DNA from: Alkalihalobacillus sp. LMS39
Lineage (GTDB): Bacteria > Bacillota > Bacilli > Bacillales > Bacillaceae_F
DNA length: 64,000 bases
Reading direction: 5' to 3'
Assembly: GCF_022812285.1 (NCBI RefSeq)
Contig: NZ_CP093300.1
Location: 2,480,001 to 2,544,000 of the forward strand
Part shown: positions 41,698-50,560 of the stretch, in pieces
Layout of the letters: every line of letters starts with the position of its first letter
Numbering within the stretch: the first letter of the stretch is position 1
The notes under the pieces: generated by a model
Databases searched by the model: none
Told to the model about the DNA's origin: nothing
Seen by the model: the letters and a program-made list of their open reading frames with translations, nothing else
Made by a program: the position numbers and the translations under genes

Positions 41698-43365
41698 ATG
41701 AACCAACGATTTTCAAGCAAACGACGTTCAACATATTTGGAAGACATGAAATCAAATGAACTTGACCTATTAGTAATAGGTGGCGGTATTACTGGAGCAG
41801 GCATAGCCCTCGATGCACAAGTACGTGGTTTAAAAACAGGAGTCATTGACATGCAAGACTTTGCAGCAGGGACGTCAAGTCGGTCGACAAAATTAGTCCA
41901 TGGTGGACTTCGATATTTAAAGCAATTTGAAATTAAATTAGTATCAGAAGTCGGAAAAGAACGAGCGATTGTGTATCGAAATGCTCCACATGTTACAACA
42001 CCAGAGTGGATGTTACTTCCAATGATTAAAGGTGGAACATTTGGAAAGACCGCGACATCGATTGGGTTAAAAGTATATGATGCACTTGCGGGTGTTCATA
42101 AACATGAACGAAGAAAGATGCTGTCAAGAGAAGAAACATTACAGAAGGAACCATTAATTCGCGAAGATAAATTAAAGGGTGGCGGTATTTACGTTGAGTA
42201 TCGGACCGATGATGCGCGGTTAACCTTAGAAGTTATAAAAGAGGCCGTTGCAAGAGGCACATTAGCAGTCAATTATGTAAAAGCCCTTGATTTTATTTAC
42301 CGAGATAACGAGGTAGTTGGTGTTAAAGTTTTGGATATTTTAACGAATACTGAACACGATATATATGCTAAAAAAATAGTGAATGCGGCAGGACCATGGG
42401 TTGATACGTTACGTGAAAAAGATAAGTCAAAGAAACAAAAATACCTCCATTTAACTAAAGGTATACACCTTGTTATCGATGGTAAACGATTCCCATTAAA
42501 ACAAGCTGTATATTTTGATACTGAACATGACGGTCGTATGGTATTTGCTATTCCAAGACAAGGTAAAACTTATGTAGGAACAACAGATACCTTTTATGAA
42601 GGTGACATTGCCCACCCTCGAGTGACAACAGAGGACCGTGATTATATTATTGATGCTGTGAATTATATGTTTCCATCAGTTAACCTCACTAAAACCGATA
42701 TTGAATCAAGTTGGGTAGGTTTACGTCCGCTTATTCATGAAGAAGGAAAAAGTGCATCAGAGATTTCGAGAAAAGATGAAATCTTCTATTCAAATTCCGG
42801 TTTAATTTCGATCGCAGGCGGTAAATTAACAGGCTATAGAAAAATGGCTGAACGGATTGTTGATTATGTAGCGAAAGAATTAGGAAATGAACAACGTTGT
42901 ACGACAGACCAAATCATTCTTTCTGGTGGAAATGTTGGACCTTCATTTGAGGAATTTACAAATGAGAAGATAAAAGAAGGACTTTCACTTGGATTAACGG
43001 AAAACGAAGCAAAGCAATTAGTAACGTTATATGGCTCAAATGTCGATTCGATATTTGAACGAATTCAAAAAGAAAATGAAACAAAACATTCATTAACTCC
43101 ACAGGTATTTGCTCAATTAACATACGCAATCGAAGAAGAAATGGCATCAAGTCCTATCGATTTCTTCAATCGGCGTACGGCAGCTTTATTCTTTAACATT
43201 GATTGGGTACTACAGTGGAAAGATGCTGTAATTGCCTATATGAAAAAAGAGTTTCAATGGGATGATGAACAAACGAAAAAGCACACGGAATATTTGCAAT
43301 CCGAAATTTATTACGCACAAAATGCCGTTGACGAGTGGGTTGAGAAGGAAAAAAACATTATATAA
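41698..43365 (+). CDS. glpD: Aerobic glycerol-3-phosphate dehydrogenase
   Basis: A 555-residue FAD enzyme, the same length as B. subtilis GlpD, oxidising glycerol 3-phosphate to dihydroxyacetone phosphate and passing electrons to menaquinone. The dinucleotide fold reads VIGGGITGAGIALDA (about 28-42), followed by AAGTSSRSTKLVHGGLRYL, the family signature. The ATG at 41698 is preferred; the one at 41689 overlaps the ribosome binding site (AGAGG). Expression is gated by the leader terminator. No glpF or glpK is adjacent. Confidence 0.96.
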   Translation: MNQRFSSKRRSTYLEDMKSNELDLLVIGGGITGAGIALDAQVRGLKTGVIDMQDFAAGTSSRSTKLVHGGLRYLKQFEIKLVSEVGKERAIVYRNAPHVTTPEWMLLPMIKGGTFGKTATSIGLKVYDALAGVHKHERRKMLSREETLQKEPLIREDKLKGGGIYVEYRTDDARLTLEVIKEAVARGTLAVNYVKALDFIYRDNEVVGVKVLDILTNTEHDIYAKKIVNAAGPWVDTLREKDKSKKQKYLHLTKGIHLVIDGKRFPLKQAVYFDTEHDGRMVFAIPRQGKTYVGTTDTFYEGDIAHPRVTTEDRDYIIDAVNYMFPSVNLTKTDIESSWVGLRPLIHEEGKSASEISRKDEIFYSNSGLISIAGGKLTGYRKMAERIVDYVAKELGNEQRCTTDQIILSGGNVGPSFEEFTNEKIKEGLSLGLTENEAKQLVTLYGSNVDSIFERIQKENETKHSLTPQVFAQLTYAIEEEMASSPIDFFNRRTAALFFNIDWVLQWKDAVIAYMKKEFQWDDEQTKKHTEYLQSEIYYAQNAVDEWVEKEKNII

Positions 43366-43370
43366 AGTAC

Positions 43371-43397
43371 AAAAAAGAGGGGCGAATGCCCCTCTTT
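43371..43397 (+). terminator. Terminator of glpD
   Basis: AGAGGGGC-GAAT-GCCCCTCT flanked by A and T runs. Confidence 0.92.
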
Positions 43398-43430
43398 CAC
43401 TTGTGACTAAAGAATTGTATTCTACGGACA

Positions 43431-43611
43431 TCTGTTCCGCTATATTAATGATAATTGATGTTATTTTCGTGCTATCGGACATTAGTTCCGTTAAAGTTAA
43501 AACAATGGTCTGTTCTTCCATAAGAACTAATGAAATAGCGGAACAAATGTCCAATAGATTTAGGAAAAGTACGTTTTTCAATGAAATAACGGACTCAATG
43601 TCCGTAACTTT
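43431..43611. repeat. Dispersed element B, locus 2 (four units)
   Basis: Four related palindromic units: CGGACATCTGTTCCGCTA, CGGACATTAGTTCCGTTA, TAGCGGAACAAATGTCC and AACGGACTCAATGTCCG. The outer pairs face each other, so the whole 180-bp block is itself an inverted repeat. It lies between glpD and a small convergent gene. Confidence 0.8.
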
Positions 43612-43615
43612 GTAA

Positions 43616-43636
43616 AGAGTGGCAATAAGCCACTCT
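43616..43636. terminator. Convergent terminator hairpin
   Basis: AGAGTGGC-AATAA-GCCACTCT perfect stem; it overlaps the stop codon of the 38-residue gene on the minus strand. Confidence 0.75.
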
Positions 43637-43751
43637 ATTTTGTTTTATAAATGTCAACCAACGCATTTGTAAATTCAATTGCTTGAAATAAAAAAATACT
43701 AATTGCACTTGTTGATAATAAGCCAATCATAATAATCCGAAGCCACATCAT
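43635..43751 (-). CDS. 38-residue single-pass membrane peptide
   Basis: Small open reading frame starting MMWLRIIMIGLLSTSAISIF and ending in a lysine-containing hydrophilic tail. Residues 3-23 form one membrane segment with the C terminus probably inside. An unusually good ribosome binding site (AAAGGAGG) lies 8 bases before the ATG, and a terminator hairpin overlaps the stop, which together argue for a real gene. Function unknown; it may be the second gene of a unit with the membrane protein at 43775. Confidence 0.65.
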   Translation of the reverse strand: MMWLRIIMIGLLSTSAISIFLFQAIEFTNALVDIYKTK

Positions 43752-43774
43752 CTTTATTTTCCTCCTTTACCATT

Positions 43775-44113
43775 TCATGTGTTATATGAGGAAAAGCGCA
43801 ATGACAACATGTTATTAGATTGGTAAAAGATTGAGAGTAAAAAAGCTTTAAAGAATAAAATGCTAGTTTGAGCTTTTATATATCGATTCCACTTTTCAAC
43901 AATAAGCAAAGCAAAAAATGAATAGACCACCCAAAAACTAACTATATGTTTTGAACTATATAACTGGTTCCCATCCTCCAGCTCTGGAGATGGAAGAAGC
44001 CAATGTTCTTGCATATAGGTTTGGTGGTGTAATCGTTCAAAGCTATGAAAATTGGAAAAGTGAATGAATAATAAAAGCAATAAAAAGCTTAAAATAAGCC
44101 GATTTCTTCTCAC
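43775..44113 (-). CDS. Hypothetical membrane protein, about 112 residues
   Basis: Two hydrophobic segments (about residues 4-20 and 58-78, then a third weak one) flank a short outside loop with LLPSPELEDGNQLYSSKHIV. The reading frame extends to an ATG at 44128, but the GTG at 44113 has a ribosome binding site (GAGGGTGAG) and is preferred. No family recognised. The 38-residue gene lies 23 bases downstream on the same strand. Confidence 0.6.
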   Translation of the reverse strand: MRRNRLILSFLLLLLFIHFSNFHSFERLHHQTYMQEHWLLPSPELEDGNQLYSSKHIVSFWVVYSFFALLIVEKWNRYIKAQTSILFFKAFLLSIFYQSNNMLSLRFSSYNT

Positions 44114-44294
44114 TTTTCTCACCCTCATTTCAAAGATTACGATAAATATATCACCATATTGTTCTAGAATGAAGTGTAAAACGATGTAAAAAATATTGAA
44201 ACCATCACTATAGGAAAAACTGAAATAATTCTCACGATGAGGTCATTATGTTAAAATATATAAAGTGTTTTTAAGAAAAAGAGGGAGTTTATTT

Positions 44295-44945
44295 ATGCCA
44301 AATCAAACTATCTTACTTGTAACATCTGTTGAAGCTGAAAAGCAAGCGATCCTAAATGGCTTAGGTCATACGAATCAAATTTCCGTTGAAATCGTTGGTG
44401 TTGGGCCAATGCAAGCTGCAGTACATACAGCACGATTATTAATGAACAAAAATTATGATTTAGTTATAAATGTAGGAATAGCTGGTGGCTTTGTTAACGA
44501 AGTCGAAATAGGGGATATCGTGGTTGGCACATCGACCGTGGCTGCAGAATTAGGCTCAGAAACAAAAGATGGGTTTTTAACATTAGAAGAGCTTGGTTTC
44601 GGAGAAAGTATGTTTTCTTCTAATCCTCATCATCGATCCATCATTAAAAATGCACTAGATGATAAGCAATATGCAACTCGTTTAGGTCCGATTTTAACGG
44701 TTTCTACAACGACAGGGACGAAAGAAACAAGTGAAAAACTAAAAAGAAGATTTCCCTCTGCGATTGCAGAAGCAATGGAAGGCTTTGGAGTAGCAACGGC
44801 AGCAAATGTATTTAATGTGCCCATGCTAGAAATTCGCTCCATTTCAAATCGAGTCGGTCCACGCAATAAAGAGGAATGGAAAATAAAAGAAGCATTACAT
44901 CAACTGACGACCGTCAGTTCAGTAATAAAGGAGTTGTACACATGA
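44295..44945 (+). CDS. mqnB: Futalosine hydrolase
   Basis: A 216-residue nucleoside hydrolase of the MTA/SAH nucleosidase fold that removes adenine or hypoxanthine from (amino)futalosine-type intermediates in the alternative menaquinone pathway. The glycine-rich VGVGPMQAA, the NVGIAGGF segment and the catalytic-region EAMEGFG are visible. The overlap (ATGA) with mqnD separates it from the methionine-salvage nucleosidase. The ATG at 44295 follows GAGGGAG. Confidence 0.9.
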   Translation: MPNQTILLVTSVEAEKQAILNGLGHTNQISVEIVGVGPMQAAVHTARLLMNKNYDLVINVGIAGGFVNEVEIGDIVVGTSTVAAELGSETKDGFLTLEELGFGESMFSSNPHHRSIIKNALDDKQYATRLGPILTVSTTTGTKETSEKLKRRFPSAIAEAMEGFGVATAANVFNVPMLEIRSISNRVGPRNKEEWKIKEALHQLTTVSSVIKELYT

Positions 44946-45781
44946 CATTAAATATCGCGTTTTCCCCTTGTCCAAACGATACATTTGTTTTTCATGCTTG
45001 GGTACACGGATTACTTCCTCAAACGCCTAAAGTGAATGTGACCTATGCAGATATAGACATAACAAATCATTTGGCGACTAAACCAAATGAGTTAGATGTG
45101 TTAAAAATATCCTATGCTGCACTACCATGGGTTTTAAAAGAGTATGCTCTTCTTCCTTGTGGGGGAGCATTAGGGAGAGGATGTGGCCCGCTTGTCTTAA
45201 CAAGAAATGATATGTCATCTTTCGGTGCCAGTGCTCTTACAAAAAAAAGGGTGGCTGTTCCTAGTGAACGTTCAACCGCCTACTTATTGTTTCGGTTATG
45301 GGCAGAAGAAAATGTTCCTGGCGGCGTCGGAGAAATTGTGGTTATGCCGTTTCACGAAATTATGCCTGCGGTACGAGACGGATTCATTGACGCTGGTTTA
45401 GTCATTCATGAAGCACGATTTACATACGGTCAATATGAGTTAGATATGATATGTGACCTCGGAAAATGGTGGGAGGCAGACACAGGATTACCGATTCCAT
45501 TAGGGGCCATCATTGCTCGGCGAACACTTGATTTACCAGCATTAACAAATACAATACAGCAATCTGTCGAATATGCTTGGGCCAATCCTGACGTGTCGAA
45601 GTCCTATATATTAGAACATGCTCAAGAAATGTCAGAAGATGTAGCAAATAACCACATCCAACTTTACGTAAATTCGTTCACTGCCAGTTTAGGAAAAGAG
45701 GGGTATGAAGCGATTTATTCTTTATTAGGACGGGCTGCTGAAAAAGGACTTGTTCCTTCATTTGACATGAACTTATTATAA
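44942..45781 (+). CDS. mqnD: 1,4-dihydroxy-6-naphthoate synthase
   Basis: A 279-residue enzyme of the futalosine menaquinone pathway that converts cyclic dehypoxanthine futalosine to 1,4-dihydroxy-6-naphthoate. It has the periplasmic-binding-protein-like fold and the family N terminus (AFSPCPNDTFVFHAW); VPSERSTAYLLFRLW and the catalytic-region HEARFTY are also visible. AAAGGAG lies 8 bases before the ATG, which overlaps the mqnB stop. Other Mqn genes (A, C, E) are not in the window. The TAA stop touches an element A fragment. Confidence 0.92.
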   Translation: MTLNIAFSPCPNDTFVFHAWVHGLLPQTPKVNVTYADIDITNHLATKPNELDVLKISYAALPWVLKEYALLPCGGALGRGCGPLVLTRNDMSSFGASALTKKRVAVPSERSTAYLLFRLWAEENVPGGVGEIVVMPFHEIMPAVRDGFIDAGLVIHEARFTYGQYELDMICDLGKWWEADTGLPIPLGAIIARRTLDLPALTNTIQQSVEYAWANPDVSKSYILEHAQEMSEDVANNHIQLYVNSFTASLGKEGYEAIYSLLGRAAEKGLVPSFDMNLL

Positions 45782-45806
45782 GAAAAACGCTGGAGCGTCT
45801 TTTCTT
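45781..45806 (-). repeat. Dispersed element A, copy 8 (reverse, terminus only)
   Basis: GAAAAACGC-TGGA-GCGTCTTTTC directly after the mqnD stop codon; the rest of the element is absent. Confidence 0.65.
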
Positions 45807-45816
45807 CCCTTTAAAT

Positions 45817-45857
45817 AAAAACGTTGGGTCAAAGATACACTTTGACCCAACGTTTTT
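45817..45857. terminator. Bidirectional terminator, mqnD / CBS-ACT gene
   Basis: 18-bp perfect stem AAAAACGTTGGGTCAAAG / CTTTGACCCAACGTTTTT. Confidence 0.92.
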
Positions 45858-46501
45858 TACATGTCGAGTTCAGACACGTCTTCAATATCAAACACACGAA
45901 ATCCATTTTTATTTAGATTTTCAATAATTTTTTTGCAAAGGGCTTCATCTACATCTTTAGGTAAAGTAACGACAATTCGACGGGACACTGTTTTTTGATT
46001 GTCTAACGTAAGCAAACTTTTAATGTCCGTATATTTATTAATAATTCCTGTCACTTTATTTAAAGCCCCTTTATATTCCATACAAATAATAGATAATGTA
46101 TAACTTCCTTGTCCAACACCCCAGCTATCCTCTAAAATTTCCATAATCCTACTATGTGTAAAAATGCCAACAAAATGTTCTTTTTCATCTAAAATCGTTA
46201 AGTAGGGAAGCCGTTTAACCGTTAAAAAGGCTTCATAAAAAGAGGAATTTTTATGAATAATCGCATCTTGGTCTTTTCCTAATGTAGTAACAGGTAAAGA
46301 TAAATCTCCGTTTTCCTTAACAATATACTCATATATCTTTGATTTATAAATGTTTCCTAAAAAGCATTCTTTCTTCTGATCTAGAATGGGAATACAGCGG
46401 TATCCAGACTGTTCAAGTGTTGTTAGTGCCTCTTGCAATGAATGGTTCTCATTAACGTAGACGATGTTAGAAATATCTTGATATAAATTACTAATTCTCA
46501 T
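45857..46501 (-). CDS. CBS-pair plus ACT domain protein (CbpA/AcuB-like)
   Basis: A 214-residue cytoplasmic protein with two CBS motifs (about residues 1-60 and 75-130) and a C-terminal ACT-like domain (about 140-210). This is the layout of Listeria CbpA, a cyclic di-AMP binding protein, and of AcuB-annotated proteins. A nucleotide sensor role is likely; whether it binds c-di-AMP, AMP or something else cannot be seen. AAGGAGG lies 8 bases before the ATG at 46501. Single gene. Confidence 0.8.
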   Translation of the reverse strand: MRISNLYQDISNIVYVNENHSLQEALTTLEQSGYRCIPILDQKKECFLGNIYKSKIYEYIVKENGDLSLPVTTLGKDQDAIIHKNSSFYEAFLTVKRLPYLTILDEKEHFVGIFTHSRIMEILEDSWGVGQGSYTLSIICMEYKGALNKVTGIINKYTDIKSLLTLDNQKTVSRRIVVTLPKDVDEALCKKIIENLNKNGFRVFDIEDVSELDM

Positions 46502-46673
46502 TAATAAACCTCCTTCGAAAGTATCTCCTCTCATTATACTTCATCCCACAACGTAGAGATAGAAAATAATAAAAACTCTGAAAATTTGCGAAAATCGTAA
46601 AATGAAAGTTGTATAGTACTTTACCCAAAAATGGGAAACAGTAAAAATTCATAGTACGGAAAGGGAGGATAAC

Positions 46674-48134
46674 ATGAAAAAAATTCTCATTTCGCTTGTT
46701 TTTAGTTTACTACTATTATTTGGACCATCTTTACTAACTGCTTCTGCTATTGAAAACAACTGGGTGCTTGAAACGAAAATAAGCGAAATAATTGAAAAAG
46801 AAATTATTTCTAACGGTGCTATTGCTAGTATAAGCGTTCGGGATAGCGAAAATGGAAAGCTATTATTTGACTATAACGGGGACACAAGAATGAGACCCGC
46901 TTCCAATATGAAATTATTAACTGTCGCTAGTGGTCTTCATCATCTTGGCAAAGACTATACATTTCAAACATTGGTTCAAACAGATGGCAAAATGAAAAAG
47001 CATACACTCGATGGTCATATATATGTTAAAGGGAATGGTGACCCAACACTTACAGTTGAAGTGGTAGAAGATATGGCTCGAAAAGTAAAAATGGCAGGGA
47101 TCGAAAAGGTAAAAGGCGACCTTATTGTCGACGATTCGTCCTATGATTCAATTCGGTATCCCGTAGACCTACCTTGGTCTGATGAAGAAATGAAATACGC
47201 ACCAAATATATCAGCGTTAACATTCACTCCAAATAGCGAGTTAGATATTGGTACCATTTTTATTGACATATGCCCCAACAAAAAGGTCGGAAAAAAAGCA
47301 ATCGTGACAAGTCAGCCGAAAGCCTCATATCCTCCGATATTAAACAAAACAAAGACAGTACATTCCGACAAAAATAAAGGGATAACGGTAACAAGGAAAC
47401 ATGGCTCAGATACAATCATAGTTGAGGGAGAAATTGATTTAACGAGTGAAAAGTCACAAACACAAATCGCCATTTGGGACCCAACGTATATGACGGGTTT
47501 ATTATTTAAAGAACAATTAGAAGAACAAGGTATTACAGTAAAGGGAGAGGTTACAAAAGGAGAAGCCCCCGCTCATTCACTTGTTATTGTGCGTCATTCT
47601 TCTCCCCCTTTAACACACATTGTTACTTCTTTAATGAAACATAGTAATAATGGTATTTCTGAAATGCTTATAAAGGAATTAGGGAAGAGCCAAAAAGGGA
47701 CAGGAAGTTGGGAAAGTGGATTAGATGTTGTTACTGACACAATCAAATCTTTTGGTATCGACCCAAACACGATGATTATACGTGATGGTTCAGGACTTTC
47801 TCATGTAAATGGAATTCCCGCAAATGAATTAACCAATTTTCTTTATGTTATTCAAAAAGAGGGATGGTTTGATGATTTTTTTCATACGTTACCTGTAGCA
47901 GGAATCGAAGACGAAACGATAGGTGGAACCCTTTCTGACCGAATGAATCACGGGCAAACAAAAGGGAATGTATTTGCAAAAACAGGCACATTATCAACAG
48001 TAAGTTCGCTTTCTGGTTATGTAACGACACGGAATGAAAACACGCTTATTTTCTCAATTTTACTTAACCAGCTAAAAGAAACGGATGGAAAAGAAATAGA
48101 GGACCACATTGTCTCCATATTAGCAGATTTGTAA
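46674..48134 (+). CDS. dacC: D-alanyl-D-alanine carboxypeptidase/endopeptidase (PBP4a)
   Basis: A 486-residue exported penicillin-binding protein of peptidase family S13. A signal peptide (to about ASA, residue 25) is followed by the active-site SXXK (SNMK, about 77), the SXN (SNN in MKHSNNGISEML) and KTG (KTGTLS) motifs. It trims or cleaves cross-links in peptidoglycan outside the membrane. The length matches B. subtilis DacC (491). GGGAGG lies 7 bases before the ATG. Confidence 0.93.
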   Translation: MKKILISLVFSLLLLFGPSLLTASAIENNWVLETKISEIIEKEIISNGAIASISVRDSENGKLLFDYNGDTRMRPASNMKLLTVASGLHHLGKDYTFQTLVQTDGKMKKHTLDGHIYVKGNGDPTLTVEVVEDMARKVKMAGIEKVKGDLIVDDSSYDSIRYPVDLPWSDEEMKYAPNISALTFTPNSELDIGTIFIDICPNKKVGKKAIVTSQPKASYPPILNKTKTVHSDKNKGITVTRKHGSDTIIVEGEIDLTSEKSQTQIAIWDPTYMTGLLFKEQLEEQGITVKGEVTKGEAPAHSLVIVRHSSPPLTHIVTSLMKHSNNGISEMLIKELGKSQKGTGSWESGLDVVTDTIKSFGIDPNTMIIRDGSGLSHVNGIPANELTNFLYVIQKEGWFDDFFHTLPVAGIEDETIGGTLSDRMNHGQTKGNVFAKTGTLSTVSSLSGYVTTRNENTLIFSILLNQLKETDGKEIEDHIVSILADL

Positions 48135-48149
48135 TTCTCAGATGTCTGA

Positions 48150-48421
48150 CTTGAGTATCATAACAAAATATTGTCTTTTCCTCTCGTTGGTTCATTAGCT
48201 GGTGCATTAAGTGATTCGGTTGGAATGAGCCCAATCACATTAACAGCCATTGGACAAATGGGAACCATTTGGGTTGGTGGAGGGACATTAATTGCTTGGT
48301 CTTCTCTTGTAGCAGTCGCAGGTTTTGCCAAAATGCCCGTTATGGATTTAGTGAGGAAGAGTTTTTAACCGTCCTCATCGGCCTTATTATATCGACATTG
48401 TTTGCCTTATTATTCCTTTAA
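48150..48421 (+). pseudogene. C-terminal remnant of a membrane transporter
   Basis: Remains of a transporter: PLVGSLAGALSDSVGMSPIT, then TAIGQMGTIWVGGGTL and a MPVMDLVRKSF segment, after which a frameshift near 48365 moves the continuation (VLIGLIISTLFALLFL, stop at 48419) to another frame. There is no start codon with a ribosome binding site, an in-frame stop precedes it, and the whole N-terminal part is missing. The exact family is not clear; ion or carboxylate transporters have similar ends. Confidence 0.7.
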
Positions 48422-48424
48422 AAG

Positions 48425-48453
48425 AAAGGTGACCATTCATGGTCGCCTTTTTT
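48425..48453 (+). terminator. Terminator after the transporter remnant
   Basis: AAAGGTGACC / GGTCGCCTTT stem with six T, presumably left from the decayed transporter gene. Confidence 0.8.
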
Positions 48454-48462
48454 AACGTGCTT

Positions 48463-48645
48463 ATGGACACACGTTCCGCTATATTTATTAAAAGTAACAT
48501 GTTTTAAAAGGCTATCGGACTTTTGTTCCGTTAAATTATAAAAATAGAATGATTTTATTGATGTTTTGCTGAAATAGGGCAATAGATGTCCGTAAGATTT
48601 GAAAAAACCGTGTTTTTTTAGAAATAGCGGAACAAATGTCCGAGC
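48463..48645. repeat. Dispersed element B, locus 3
   Basis: Units GGACACACGTTCCGCTATA, CGGACTTTTGTTCCGTTA, a decayed GGGCAATAGATGTCCG and AGCGGAACAAATGTCCG, with spacing like that at 43.4 kb. The TAAGATTTGAAAAAACCGTG linker is shared with locus 1. From here to 48907 there is only the leader of the next gene. Confidence 0.8.
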
Positions 48646-48845
48646 GATTGAGTACTGACAAACTAGTAATGTTCAAACACTTGATGTACAAATCATTAAT
48701 CATCCATTTGTCCATTTTGTGAAAGACATACGATTTTTTAGTAAAGAGGAGTCATTTTAAGAAAAGATACGATGATATACGCTTACATTCAAATTTTCAT
48801 ATGTGTGAATTCATGCTACAATGCAACATAGTGAAAAACGGTCCC

Positions 48846-48868
48846 GACTTTCGTGAGAGTCGAAAGTC
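48846..48868 (+). promoter_or_regulatory. Leader hairpin of the SulP gene
   Basis: GACTTTCG-TGAGAGT-CGAAAGTC, a perfect 8-bp stem about 40 bases before the start codon. No T-run follows, so it is not a terminator; it may stabilise or regulate the message. Confidence 0.4.
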
Positions 48869-48907
48869 AAAAACAAAACAGAAAAATTCAAAGGAAGAGG
48901 TGCAACA

Positions 48908-50365
48908 TTGAACGTTCAAAAAATTAAACAAGAGTGGTTCAGCAATGTAAGAGGAGATGTACTTGCTGGAATTGTAGTCGCATTAGCGTTAATCCCTGAA
49001 GCGATTGCTTTCTCAATTATTGCTGGAGTAGATCCTATGGTAGGATTGTACGCCTCATTTTGTATTGCCGTAGTGATTGCTTTTGTCGGTGGAAGACCAG
49101 GGATGATTTCTGCTGCAACAGGAGCGATGGCGTTACTTATGATAACGTTAGTTGCTGATCATGGATTACAATATTTATTGGCGGCTACTGTATTATGTGG
49201 AATCTTACAAATTTTATTTGGGGTGTTAAAACTCGCACGATACATGAAATTTATTCCACGGTCTGTTATGGTTGGCTTTGTTAATGCTTTAGCAATTTTA
49301 ATCTTCACATCACAATTGCAACATTTTGTTGACGAGACTTGGATTATGTACGCTTTAGTTGTGTTAACACTAGCAATCATTTATATTTTACCGCGATTTA
49401 CAAAAGTCGTACCGTCTACTTTAGTTGCGATTATCGTTGTCACAGCCATTGTGATTTTTGGGAATATTGGCATCCGTACAGTAGGAGATATGGGAACCTT
49501 AACTCAAACATTACCTATTTTTATGATTCCTTCTATTCCACTAACTTTTGAAACACTTATGATTATTTTCCCTTATTCATTGGCTCTTGCCATTGTTGGT
49601 TTATTAGAATCATTGTTAACAGCAACAATCGTTGATGATATGACAGATACAGAAAGTGACAAAAATAAAGAAAGTCGTGGTCAAGGGATTGCGAACGTTG
49701 TAACAGGTTTTTTCGGTGGTATGGCAGGCTGTGCGATGATTGGTCAATCCGTTATAAACGTTAAGTCTGGTGGTCGTGGTCGTTTATCTGCATTAGTGGC
49801 AGGCACATTTTTAATGTTTTTAATATTAGTACTTGGAAACATTGTTGTTCAAATTCCAATGGCTGCCTTAGCCGGTGTGATGATTATGGTTTCAATCGGG
49901 ACATTTGATTGGAATTCACTAAAAAATATTCATAGAATACCAAGAACCGATGCTACTGTTATGGTAGTCACTGTAGGGACGGTTGTTATTACCCATGACT
50001 TAGCAAAAGGTGTACTTGCCGGTGTCGTCCTAAGTGCGATTTTCTTTGCTTCAAAAATTTCAAAGGTAAAAGTCGTTAAAACGGTAACTGACCATACACA
50101 TGTTTATCGAGTAGAAGGACAATTGTTCTTTGCATCCGTTACAGATTTCTTGGAAAAAATTGATTTCAAAGACCCATCTGTTAAGCATGTAAAAATTGAT
50201 TTAACATTAGCCCATTTATGGGATGACTCTGCAGTCGGTGCAATAAATAAAATTGAGTATAAGTTTGAACGAAACAAAGTAAAAGTTGAATTTATAGGAT
50301 TAAATAAAGAGAGTTCTCAATTAATGGATAAAATCGGTGGCCTCTCAAAAGCATCGGGCCATTAA
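48908..50365 (+). CDS. SulP-family anion transporter with STAS domain
   Basis: A 485-residue transporter: about 11-12 membrane segments, with the SulP sequence [19 protein letters not shown] at residues 24-42 and [20 protein letters not shown] near 280, then a C-terminal STAS domain (about 395-485). Substrates in this family include sulfate, bicarbonate and dicarboxylates; none can be assigned. The start is a TTG with GGAAGAGG upstream. Single gene. Confidence 0.92.
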   Translation: MNVQKIKQEWFSNVRGDVLAGIVVALALIPEAIAFSIIAGVDPMVGLYASFCIAVVIAFVGGRPGMISAATGAMALLMITLVADHGLQYLLAATVLCGILQILFGVLKLARYMKFIPRSVMVGFVNALAILIFTSQLQHFVDETWIMYALVVLTLAIIYILPRFTKVVPSTLVAIIVVTAIVIFGNIGIRTVGDMGTLTQTLPIFMIPSIPLTFETLMIIFPYSLALAIVGLLESLLTATIVDDMTDTESDKNKESRGQGIANVVTGFFGGMAGCAMIGQSVINVKSGGRGRLSALVAGTFLMFLILVLGNIVVQIPMAALAGVMIMVSIGTFDWNSLKNIHRIPRTDATVMVVTVGTVVITHDLAKGVLAGVVLSAIFFASKISKVKVVKTVTDHTHVYRVEGQLFFASVTDFLEKIDFKDPSVKHVKIDLTLAHLWDDSAVGAINKIEYKFERNKVKVEFIGLNKESSQLMDKIGGLSKASGH

Positions 50366-50372
50366 AAGCGAA

Positions 50373-50400
50373 AACGTCACATTGCGTGGCGTTTTTTTTT
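50373..50400 (+). terminator. Terminator of the SulP gene
   Basis: AACG(T)CAC / GTG(G)CGTT stem and nine T; element A copy 9 starts in the T-tract. Confidence 0.8.
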
Positions 50401-50490
50401 GAAAGATAAGAAAGCATAAAAATTTTGGTATAGCAGCAAAGGCTCCGCACTTCACTTGAAGCGAAAAGACGCTCCCGCGTTTTTCTTATA
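50395..50490 (+). repeat. Dispersed element A, copy 9 (forward, internal deletion)
   Basis: GAAAGATAAGAAAGCATAAA, TTTTGGTATAGCAG, then directly GGCTCCGCACTTCACTTGAA and GACGCTCCCGCGTTTTTCTTA. The middle segment of about 30 bp is deleted. Confidence 0.85.
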
Positions 50491-50560
50491 AAAAACAGGA
50501 ACTTTTTTATTGAAACTGGAATATAGTAACATAATAGGATAATCTGATTGGGGGATTATT

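Noticed and set aside
48171-48368. Reading the 65-codon frame as a functional small membrane protein
   Set aside because: An in-frame stop precedes it, no ribosome binding site is present, and homologous sequence continues in another frame, so a pseudogene fits better.
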